DNA of 5,356 nt from Methanobacteriota archaeon (GTDB lineage: Archaea; Thermoplasmatota; Poseidoniia; Poseidoniales; Poseidoniaceae): contig JAACDL010000045.1 of NCBI GenBank assembly GCA_009936765.1, forward strand, positions 1 to 5,356. The letters run 5' to 3'. The translations under genes were made by a program, and so were the position numbers. The notes beneath the pieces are model-generated. The model made no database searches and was not told the origin of the DNA. It was given only the letters and a program-made list of their open reading frames with translations. How positions within the stretch are numbered: position 1 is the first letter of the stretch; every line of letters starts with the position of its first letter. Positions 1 to 5,356 of the stretch are shown one piece after another.

Positions 1-134
1 CCACCCTTACCTGGAGTTACTCCACCTACAAGATTGGTCCCGTATTCAACCATCTTACCAGCGTGGAACATTCCTTGCTTACCCGTAATTCCTTGAACCA
101 AAACTTTTGCATCTTCTTCTATCCAGATTGCCAT
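1..134 (-). CDS. sucD: Succinyl-CoA synthetase alpha subunit, N-terminal fragment
   Basis: This is the alpha subunit of succinyl-CoA synthetase (ADP- or GDP-forming), which with SucC converts succinyl-CoA to succinate while making a nucleoside triphosphate in the TCA cycle. Only the first 44 codons lie in the window; the rest continues past the left edge. The visible part is the start of the CoA-binding Rossmann domain: a beta strand (KVLVQG), then GITGKQG at residues 15-21, FHAGKMVEYGTN, and VGGVTPGKG. This matches the family N-terminus almost residue for residue. The ATG at 134 follows the sucC stop after a single base and has a purine-rich ribosome binding site inside the end of sucC, so the two subunits are almost certainly translated from one message. 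The catalytic phosphohistidine lies in the missing part. The identification is secure; the integrity of the rest cannot be judged. Confidence 0.96.
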   Translation of the reverse strand, partial: MAIWIEEDAKVLVQGITGKQGMFHAGKMVEYGTNLVGGVTPGKG

Positions 135-135
135 T

Positions 136-1344
136 TCACTCACCGCCTCCAATTAGGGATACTATTTTCTTTGCACCATCTGCCAAATCATCAGCAGGAT
201 GAATGTTGAGATCTGAGGCTGCGAGAATCGCTTTGCCCTCATCCACATTTGTACCTGCTAAACGAACAACTAATGGGACGTCTAATCCAAGTGCTTGTGT
301 GGCTCCAATAACTCCTCTAGCGATGATATCGCAGCGCATAATTCCGCCGAAAATATTGACCAGTATGCCTTTCACATTAGGATCTTCAAGGATAATTGAA
401 AAGGCAGTCTTAACTTGCTCTTCATCTGCACCGCCTCCAACATCTAAGAAATTTGCAGGTTCTCCCCCGTACAATTTGATTACATCCATTGTAGCCATTG
501 CTAAACCTGCTCCATTGACTAAGCAACCAATGTTTCCATCTAGTTTAACGTATGATAAACCAGTTTCTTTAGCACGTATTTCAACATCCTCTTCTTCAGA
601 TAAATCTCTCATCTCATCCCAGTCTTTGTGACGGAATTCTGCATTTTCATCGAAACTAATCTTCGAATCAAGGGCAACAATCTCTTCGTCTTCAGTTCTA
701 ACTAGAGGATTTATCTCGACCATAGCGCAATCGTGTGAAACAAACATATCATACATCTTTCCTAACATCTTGAAGAACGATTTCAAAGAATTACCAGATA
801 GTCCTAATGCCATGCCGAGGTCTCTTTTCTGGAACCCAAGTAGTCCTGCATTCGGATCTACGTTGATTTTGTGAATCTTTTCAGGGGTATTATGGGCCAC
901 ATCTTCGATATCCATTCCGCCTTCAGTAGATGCCATTATCAGCACTGTTTTGTCTTCTCTATCAACTAGGAGTGCTAGGTAATACTCGTGTGCAATTGCA
1001 CATCCAGATTCTACGTACAAGTTGTTGACAAGCTTTCCTTCATCACCAGTTTGAATTGTTACAAGCACGTTTCCCAAGATGTTAGTAGCATAAGTTTCTA
1101 CTTCTTCTCGAGAAAATGCGATTTTGACTCCGCCCTGCATAACTTCTTCGCGATTCTCAGGATTGTACATTGTACCTTTCCCTCTACCGCCTGCATGAAT
1201 TTGACTTTTCACAGCTACAACTTTTGAACCTAGTTCATCATAGGCCTCCAGTGCTTCATTTTCGCTTGTGCAATGGACCCCTTCTAGAACAGGTTCTCCT
1301 GCTGCTTTGAGCAAGGCTTTCCCTTGGTACTCGTGGATATTCAT
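136..1344 (-). CDS. sucC: Succinyl-CoA synthetase beta subunit
   Basis: This is the nucleotide-binding beta subunit of succinyl-CoA synthetase, a cytoplasmic TCA-cycle enzyme that pairs with SucD. The protein is 402 residues, slightly longer than the roughly 388 of the E. coli subunit. An N-terminal ATP-grasp domain starts MNIHEYQGK and carries VKSQIHAGGRGKG at 45-57, MASTEGG at 137-143 and the presumed Mg ligands Asn212 (EINPL) and Asp226 (LDSK). The C-terminal ligase-CoA domain has GNIGCLVNGAGLAM near 270-283, EPANFLDVGGGA near 295-306 and NIFGGIMRCD at 330-339. The ATG at 1344 is chosen because it gives the canonical N-terminus; an in-frame TTG at 1356 would add four residues but falls in the ribosome binding site. 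A loop of about 13 residues after GRGKG, and phrases such as QTG-EGK-VN-LY-E and SFDENA-FRH-D, resemble alphaproteobacterial and mitochondrial proteins more than the E. coli type. Whether it uses ATP or GTP cannot be read by eye. Confidence 0.97.
   Translation of the reverse strand: MNIHEYQGKALLKAAGEPVLEGVHCTSENEALEAYDELGSKVVAVKSQIHAGGRGKGTMYNPENREEVMQGGVKIAFSREEVETYATNILGNVLVTIQTGDEGKLVNNLYVESGCAIAHEYYLALLVDREDKTVLIMASTEGGMDIEDVAHNTPEKIHKINVDPNAGLLGFQKRDLGMALGLSGNSLKSFFKMLGKMYDMFVSHDCAMVEINPLVRTEDEEIVALDSKISFDENAEFRHKDWDEMRDLSEEEDVEIRAKETGLSYVKLDGNIGCLVNGAGLAMATMDVIKLYGGEPANFLDVGGGADEEQVKTAFSIILEDPNVKGILVNIFGGIMRCDIIARGVIGATQALGLDVPLVVRLAGTNVDEGKAILAASDLNIHPADDLADGAKKIVSLIGGGE
140..150 (-). 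promoter_or_regulatory. Ribosome binding site of sucD inside the end of sucC
   Basis: On the minus strand the last codons of sucC read GGAGGCGGTGA, which holds two pieces complementary to the 3' end of 16S rRNA: GGAGG at 150-146 (11 nt from the ATG) and GGTGA at 144-140 (5 nt from the ATG). Its place inside the upstream gene, with a one-base gap between stop and start, supports coupled translation of the two subunits. Confidence 0.7.
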
Positions 1345-1348
1345 CTTT

Positions 1349-1354
1349 CTCCCC
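1349..1354 (-). promoter_or_regulatory. Likely ribosome binding site of sucC
   Basis: The minus strand reads GGGGAG, then AAAG, then the ATG at 1344. The spacing of 4 nt is short but usable. The site supports the ATG at 1344 over the TTG at 1356, because the TTG would place this motif inside the coding region. It lies in a leader with two G runs (GGGGGG and GGGG). Confidence 0.5.
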
Positions 1355-1367
1355 AACCCCCCGACTA

Positions 1368-1380
1368 AAAGGCGCCCTTT
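1368..1380. repeat. Short inverted repeat in the divergent region
   Basis: AAAGG and CCTTT form perfect 5-bp arms around a 3-base centre (CGC). The element lies between the TATA-like box and sucC, over the predicted leftward start site, where a repressor site could sit. It is short enough to arise by chance, and the loop is too small for a strong RNA hairpin, so the operator role is only a suggestion. Confidence 0.25.
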
Positions 1381-1447
1381 GAATGATGCGATTTAAACAA
1401 GCAGATTTCGCGATGTGTTCAATAGCCAAGTTGTGGTCGCTCAGTAC

Positions 1448-2419
1448 ATGCAGGTGGTAGTTCTTGCCGGTGGTATTGGTTCACGCCTTAGACCTTGGAC
1501 TAACGACATACCCAAACCATTACTGCCAATGCTAGACGCAACGCTATTAGAGAGGGTTGTGGAAGGTGTTCCACCTAACCTTGTTGATGAAGTAATTGTG
1601 GCAGGCGGATATAAGATTGATATGATTGAGGAATATTTCCGCAATGCAGACGTCGATTTTGATGTTAGAATTATTCCAGAAGATAAACCACTAGGCACAG
1701 GAGGAGCATTAGGAAATTGCAGAGATGTAGTCTCTGGAAGATTCGCTTGCTTTAATGGTGACATAGTATCATCATTGAATGTGGCACCTATGCTCGAACA
1801 GCATTCTAGAATGGGTGTAAAAGGTACTCTTGCACTTTGGGAAGTTGAAGACCCAACTAGGTTTGGAATTGTTGGGTTAGATGAAGGAAATATTGTTACT
1901 CAATTCAAAGAGAAGCCAAAACCTGAGGAGGTTTTCTCAAATTTGATAAACGCAGGATCTTACATCCTTGAAGAAGAGGTTTTCGACATAATGCCAAAAG
2001 AGAAGCATAGTCTTGAAAGAGACGTATTCCCAATTCTTGCTGAAGAAGGAAGTTTGGCAGGATTCCCGTTTGAAGGTTACTTCATAGATGCAGGTACACC
2101 CACTAGTTGGCACGACGGAGTAAAGCGATGTATAGAAGAAGAACGTTTCAAAACGGGTTCTGCTTCTAATGGATCTTGGCATCAAAACAAAGTTACGACT
2201 TCTGTTAATTCAATGGTCCAAGCAGATTGTTTGGTATTGGGTGTAGTTAGTGATTCCACTTTATTGAGAGGTGCTCGTATTGAAGTTGGAGCATCTGTTA
2301 CAAATTGCCTGATTGGAGAGGGATCAATAGTTGGAAAAGATGCTAAATTGTCAAATGTCATTGTTGGGCACCGACAAGTCGTACCTCCAGGACATATACA
2401 GAGCGAAGGTACATTTTGA
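1448..2419 (+). CDS. Sugar-phosphate nucleotidyltransferase with C-terminal beta-helix tail
   Basis: This cytoplasmic enzyme joins a sugar 1-phosphate to a nucleoside triphosphate to make an NDP-sugar, and belongs to the GCD1/mannose-1-phosphate guanylyltransferase-like group. The protein is 323 residues. Residues 1-28 hold the nucleotide-binding signature: LAGGIGSRLRP, then PKPLLP. GTGGAL at 83-88 and the metal-binding NGD at 103-105 follow, then FKEKP at 153-157, NAGSY at 168-172, SLERDVFP at 188-195 and DAGTP at 214-218. From about 245 the sequence turns into hexapeptide-like repeats (ADCLVLG, IEVGASVTNCLIGEG, VGKDAKLSNVIVG) typical of a left-handed beta-helix, often used for oligomerisation or regulation. 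The ATG at 1448 puts the glycine-rich loop at the usual place; a GTG at 1415 would add 11 unlikely residues. The base and sugar specificity (GDP-mannose, UDP-glucose, dTDP-glucose) cannot be decided by eye. It probably shares a transcript with tpiA 39 bases downstream and may feed glycan or lipid glycosylation. Confidence 0.9.
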   Translation: MQVVVLAGGIGSRLRPWTNDIPKPLLPMLDATLLERVVEGVPPNLVDEVIVAGGYKIDMIEEYFRNADVDFDVRIIPEDKPLGTGGALGNCRDVVSGRFACFNGDIVSSLNVAPMLEQHSRMGVKGTLALWEVEDPTRFGIVGLDEGNIVTQFKEKPKPEEVFSNLINAGSYILEEEVFDIMPKEKHSLERDVFPILAEEGSLAGFPFEGYFIDAGTPTSWHDGVKRCIEEERFKTGSASNGSWHQNKVTTSVNSMVQADCLVLGVVSDSTLLRGARIEVGASVTNCLIGEGSIVGKDAKLSNVIVGHRQVVPPGHIQSEGTF

Positions 2420-2458
2420 ATCGCAGTCTCCAAAAAGGATGCATGGTTTGGCTAGACT

Positions 2459-3118
2459 ATGGAAGCCCCATTGGTTGTTGTTAACTTCAAGACATACACA
2501 TCGGCACTTGCTAGCGCAGCGGACCGATTAGGTAAACAAATGGCAGATGTAAACACTAATGCTAGAATGGTGGCAGTTACAAGTGCATTTGATTTATCAT
2601 CAGTGAGTTCCATCGAAGGACTGGAAGTTTGGTCACAGCATCTTGACCCAGTAGGACAAGGATCTCATACAGGGTGGCTAGAACCTGAAACTGCAATTGC
2701 AAGAGGGGCCGTTGGGACAATAATTAATCACGCTGAACACAAAGTATCACTAGATCACGTTCGTGATTTAATGGCAATGCTTCCCGAAGGATTCCCGGTT
2801 TGCGCCTGTGCTGCAGACGTAACTGAAGCTAGAGCATTGGCTAAACTCGGACCTACTTTCATCGCAGTTGAACCACCAGAATTGATTGGAGGAGACATCT
2901 CGGTAACCACTGCAGATCCAACTATCGTGAGCGATACTGTAGCGGCAGTTAAGGAAGTTAACCCGAATGTACGAATTCTTTGCGGAGCCGTAGTCAAAAA
3001 CGGACAAGATGTGGCCACTGCAATCGCTTTAGGCGCAGAAGGAGTACTGCTTGCTAGTGGAGTGACCAAAGCTAATGACCCTCAAACTGTGCTTGAAGAT
3101 CTAGTCTCACTACTTTGA
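2459..3118 (+). CDS. tpiA: Triosephosphate isomerase, archaeal type
   Basis: This enzyme interconverts dihydroxyacetone phosphate and glyceraldehyde 3-phosphate in glycolysis and gluconeogenesis. The protein is 219 residues, the short archaeal form, against about 250 in bacteria and eukaryotes. The TIM barrel opens with VNFKTY, giving substrate-binding Asn9 and Lys11. The catalytic histidine is His91 in NHAEHK, the catalytic glutamate is Glu138 in VEPPELIGG, and the last phosphate-binding strands are ILCGAVV (173-179) and GVLLASGVTKANDP (195-208). The ATG at 2459 is the first possible start, because an in-frame TAG lies at 2453-2455. No good ribosome binding site is close by (AAGGA is about 19 nt away), so translation may rely on the upstream gene. 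Two positions are odd: the usual archaeal CGAGI reads CGAVV, and the loop-6 IGTG reads IGGD. The core catalytic residues are present, so an active enzyme is expected. Confidence 0.95.
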   Translation: MEAPLVVVNFKTYTSALASAADRLGKQMADVNTNARMVAVTSAFDLSSVSSIEGLEVWSQHLDPVGQGSHTGWLEPETAIARGAVGTIINHAEHKVSLDHVRDLMAMLPEGFPVCACAADVTEARALAKLGPTFIAVEPPELIGGDISVTTADPTIVSDTVAAVKEVNPNVRILCGAVVKNGQDVATAIALGAEGVLLASGVTKANDPQTVLEDLVSLL

Positions 3119-4084
3119 TGCTTTAGCCATCTCAAGTGCGGATTGCTCTAGCCTTGCTCGAACTAAGTCTTCTCCGCCAGGGCATGTATCTCTATGTCCA
3201 CAATTTCTGCAAATCCTCTTACTAGCCGCCAACGGTATCTGAGATAAATCACAAGATGTTCCTAGTCTGTCATGTAATTCAATCATTGCATTCATATCTT
3301 TGAGAATCATTTTGGATGAATCTAGTACAAGTTTAGAATTCGCCCTATTGCTCCAAAGGTTCCACCTCCCTCTACTCCAATATAGGTTCTCGACAACGAA
3401 TCTTTCTGCTTTGTAAGGGAGTCCTTGTTTGGCTTCTGCCCACGTAACCATTGCCATATTCTCCAACATTCGGTCATCACCCGGGTTAGAAACGCCTTGG
3501 ACAGTAAACCTCATCAGATGACAACTATTTCCTCTAAACCAAACTAAGTCCGGAGCAAGATGCAATTGGAATTTATCGAATTTGGATTTCTCCAATCTAG
3601 AAAATGTATACCAAACCGATATGCGGCCGTCTAAAATCATAGATATTGGTTCTGTTTTCATAGCTGCATGATAACGATAGCATGCAATTTCAACCAAACG
3701 ATCGATTTCTGAATTTCGGATTTTACTCCTCAACTGACTTTTACTACCAATTCTTTTCTCTACAACCTCAATAACCGGTTTTTGTCTATAAATTGCGCCT
3801 ATTATCCTATGACGTATCTTTGATGCTAAATCTTTTTCAATCCATACCTTTTGATTTGAATGACATTCTAGTCTATCTATTATGACTCCTCTGAGTGCTC
3901 TTTGCATCAACCTCCAAGGAGTAGACCAATCAGCAATATTTCGCAAGTGCCGATTAAATGTTCCACGGTTCTTTGTAAATCCATATTTCAAAATCCATGC
4001 CCTGGGGCATTGATTCATCAGCGTTCTTCTGCTAATGGACCAAACTTTTGGTCTGTTCGCTCTCATACTACGATTACTGCTCAT
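3110..4084 (-). CDS. Cas4/AddB-like Fe-S PD-(D/E)XK family protein, probably nuclease-dead
   Basis: The protein (324 residues from the ATG at 4084) looks like the PD-(D/E)XK group that includes Cas4, Dna2 and the AddB nuclease domain. Numbering from a TTG one codon upstream (4087), the N-terminus has WSISRRTLMNQCPRAW with Cys27, and the C-terminus has CRNCGHRDTC with Cys293, Cys296 and Cys302. One early cysteine plus a late C-x2-C-x5-C triplet is the iron-sulfur staple layout of AddB. Between them, APDLVWF near 178-184 fits the strand carrying the motif-II aspartate (Asp180), but the next strand reads LMRFTVQG where active enzymes have (D/E)-x-K-T-G. The usual early histidine and the later Q-x3-Y motif are not evident either. 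The protein is strongly basic (58 Arg/Lys against 31 Asp/Glu), consistent with nucleic-acid binding. ATG codons at 4084 and 4066 are both possible starts; neither has a clear ribosome binding site. It follows the membrane-protein gene by 79 bases on the same strand. No helicase or CRISPR gene is nearby. Family membership is likely; loss of activity is inferred. Confidence 0.68.
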   Translation of the reverse strand: MSSNRSMRANRPKVWSISRRTLMNQCPRAWILKYGFTKNRGTFNRHLRNIADWSTPWRLMQRALRGVIIDRLECHSNQKVWIEKDLASKIRHRIIGAIYRQKPVIEVVEKRIGSKSQLRSKIRNSEIDRLVEIACYRYHAAMKTEPISMILDGRISVWYTFSRLEKSKFDKFQLHLAPDLVWFRGNSCHLMRFTVQGVSNPGDDRMLENMAMVTWAEAKQGLPYKAERFVVENLYWSRGRWNLWSNRANSKLVLDSSKMILKDMNAMIELHDRLGTSCDLSQIPLAASKRICRNCGHRDTCPGGEDLVRARLEQSALEMAKASK

Positions 4085-4163
4085 CAAACTAGTGGCATTG
4101 CCTCAAGCATTGTCAAGCCTTCGCATGGTTAGCGTCTGTATCGTTACCCAAGCGGCACTGAAT

Positions 4164-5356
4164 CTATGAACTGGCATTATAGTGTTCATGTTCCCTGGAA
4201 TCTTCTGAAGCCCAATATGTGTCATATTCTACATGCCATGTTCTCTTGATGGCATGACATGTATCTTGGCAGGTGCCTGACTGGGCCTCGCTATGGAATT
4301 CCAATTCCTTGTCTTGATTCTGATCCAATGTATCGCCGCGAGTTTCTGCGGTAAACTCCAAGGAAATTGGAAACATGTTCCTGTTTAATGGTGCAGTTTC
4401 AACGCAGGAATCCGCATCATCCTCATCATGAAAAATTAAGTCTTGGCAATTGGGGTTTCCTTCGAACCAGTTCTCGAAGTCCTCATTTCCTTCGTTCTCA
4501 ATAAAAGTGGATTGTTGACTGTTATCACAATCTAGACTCCCGATTAATTCTTGTCCATTACTTGTACTAATTGTCCAATGAAGGATGTCTGTTTCTTCCT
4601 GTGCGTTCGGTGCTCCTGTTTCACCATTACCTCCGTCATCACAGTAAAAATCTATTTCAAATCTCTGCCACGAAGGAACCTGTTCCTTACCATCTTCAAA
4701 AAACAAAAAACTCACAGAATCTCCATCACTGAGGCTTCCTTGAATAGGTCCGAGCAAATGCTCTTCACCTTCCACCCCGATAGAAATCCATGGAATCAGA
4801 GCCTGTTTATCTGTTTCAGTATCATCGTCGTACTTGAGTGAGGATTGCGGATTATCGGAGTAGAAATATGCCGAAGCAACTCCCTGACCCACACCTGAAA
4901 GAACAAGTAAGCTAGCAAGCATGATTATAATTGAAGTATTCAAGCGCACTGATGGCTGGTAGTGTCGCATTTCCAAATCGGAAAAACCTCCTTTTAGCGG
5001 CAATAATTTATTGATAGGTAACTCTTGACTTCGTGCAAGAATAAAAGGCACTATTAGCAGAAAAATCCCTGCAATCATACACATAATGAAACCGGTTGAG
5101 ACACCAAAACCATCTGTTGCCCATCCGTCGCCTCCTGGGATTTCATCAGCGAAATTACCACCAAATATGATCCAATTAAACCATCCTACATTGATTAGTG
5201 ATGCTGCAAGCCCGCATAGAATTATTCCACCTCCATGTGCTGTATCATTGGCTTTGAATACACCAATGAGTACCATGATAGAGCCGAGTATCGCTGCAAT
5301 GAATCCAATCCACAAAGCGATTGAGGTAGCCTTCCCTGTACTATACCATTCATCCC
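4164..5356 (-). CDS. Four-helix membrane protein with acidic cysteine-containing ectodomain (5' partial)
   Basis: I do not recognise this protein. The reading frame stays open to the right edge, so the start lies outside the window; a TTG at 5315 falls in the first membrane helix and is not a credible start. Counting from the first full codon (5354), 396 residues are visible. Hydrophobic helices lie near 12-33, 41-66, 87-107 and 140-164. The loop between helices 3 and 4 is basic (RSQ, INK, LK, MRHY, VRL) and the loop between 2 and 3 is acidic, so the positive-inside rule puts the C-terminal domain outside and suggests an upstream helix or exported N-terminal segment that is not seen. That domain, about 230 residues, has about 53 Asp/Glu against about 10 Lys/Arg and six cysteines, enough for three disulfides. 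Such acidity fits a surface domain facing seawater or binding cations. It could be co-transcribed with the nuclease-like gene, but no functional link is evident. Confidence 0.8.
   Translation of the reverse strand, partial: DEWYSTGKATSIALWIGFIAAILGSIMVLIGVFKANDTAHGGGIILCGLAASLINVGWFNWIIFGGNFADEIPGGDGWATDGFGVSTGFIMCMIAGIFLLIVPFILARSQELPINKLLPLKGGFSDLEMRHYQPSVRLNTSIIIMLASLLVLSGVGQGVASAYFYSDNPQSSLKYDDDTETDKQALIPWISIGVEGEEHLLGPIQGSLSDGDSVSFLFFEDGKEQVPSWQRFEIDFYCDDGGNGETGAPNAQEETDILHWTISTSNGQELIGSLDCDNSQQSTFIENEGNEDFENWFEGNPNCQDLIFHDEDDADSCVETAPLNRNMFPISLEFTAETRGDTLDQNQDKELEFHSEAQSGTCQDTCHAIKRTWHVEYDTYWASEDSREHEHYNASS

Larger units (their letters stand above)
1345..1447. promoter_or_regulatory. 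Divergent promoter region between sucC and the nucleotidyltransferase gene
   Basis: These 103 bases are the only intergenic space between two divergent units and must hold both promoters. The sole clear A/T box is TTTAAA at 1392-1397, which is palindromic and so reads as an archaeal TATA-like element on either strand. With the usual spacing of about 25 bp, rightward transcription would start near 1420, giving a leader of about 28 nt before the ATG at 1448. Leftward transcription would start near 1367-1370, giving a leader of about 25 nt that includes the sucC ribosome binding site. A second weak box, CTTTTAG on the minus strand (1366-1372), could instead give a near-leaderless sucC message. 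This rests on sequence and spacing only; no start site is proven. Confidence 0.45.

Noticed and set aside
203..631. Open frame of 142 codons on the plus strand inside sucC
   Set aside because: It lies wholly antisense to a conserved gene and its translation is Ser/Thr/Pro-rich with no recognisable motif, as expected for a shadow frame.
988..1227. Open frame of 79 codons on the plus strand inside sucC
   Set aside because: Antisense to the conserved ATP-grasp region; no domain and no convincing ribosome binding site.
1415..1447. GTG start giving an 11-residue N-terminal extension of the nucleotidyltransferase
   Set aside because: The extension is not family-like, and the ATG at 1448 puts the LAGG loop at the normal distance from the N-terminus.
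2331..2531. Open frame of 66 codons bridging the nucleotidyltransferase and tpiA
   Set aside because: It overlaps the ends of two well-supported genes in another frame and has no motif.
3110..4084. A CRISPR-associated role for the Cas4-like protein
   Set aside because: There are no direct repeats, spacers or other cas genes in the window, and the C-x2-C-x5-C spacing fits AddB-type proteins at least as well.
3902..4132. Open frame of 76 codons on the plus strand opposite the nuclease-like gene start
   Set aside because: It is mostly antisense to a better-supported gene, and its composition is low in information with no motif.
4085..4163. Possible small RNA or terminator between the two right-hand genes
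   Set aside because: I see no strong hairpin, T run or conserved RNA motif in these 79 bases, and no clear TATA box either.
4551..4841. Open frame of 96 codons with several cysteines, antisense to the membrane protein
   Set aside because: Its cysteines and hydrophobic residues are explained as the complement of the acidic ectodomain codons; no independent evidence supports it.

Overview
The window is a compact, mid-to-low-GC stretch with six protein genes and almost no intergenic space. Gene content suggests a planktonic archaeon of the Thermoplasmatota type, most likely Marine Group II/III (Poseidoniia-like). The clearest archaeal marker is the triosephosphate isomerase: 219 residues, with the archaeal short-form motifs. 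A TTTAAA box sits where an archaeal TATA element would be, and the last gene encodes a membrane protein with a large, very acidic exported domain. Against this, succinyl-CoA synthetase looks strongly bacterial, close to the alphaproteobacterial/mitochondrial type. The lineage is inferred from these features, not from a search.

Layout. Positions 1-1344 (minus strand) hold a tight sucC-sucD pair encoding both subunits of the TCA-cycle succinyl-CoA synthetase; sucD is cut by the left edge. A 103-bp divergent intergenic region (1345-1447) follows, with a palindromic TATA-like box and a short inverted repeat. Positions 1448-3118 (plus strand) hold a probable two-gene unit: a sugar-phosphate nucleotidyltransferase with a C-terminal left-handed beta-helix tail, then archaeal tpiA. 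Positions 3110-5356 (minus strand) hold an Fe-S protein that resembles the Cas4/AddB-type PD-(D/E)XK nucleases but appears to lack the catalytic residues, and upstream of it a four-helix membrane protein with an acidic, six-cysteine C-terminal ectodomain that runs off the right edge.

The first four genes are central metabolism: substrate-level phosphorylation in the TCA cycle, activated-sugar synthesis for surface glycans, and triose interconversion in glycolysis/gluconeogenesis. The last two are accessory or uncharacterised. The tpiA and nuclease-like genes converge and overlap by 9 bp at their stop codons. The item most worth following up is the nuclease-like protein: an intact four-cysteine cluster pattern on a strongly basic protein whose active-site motifs are degraded.
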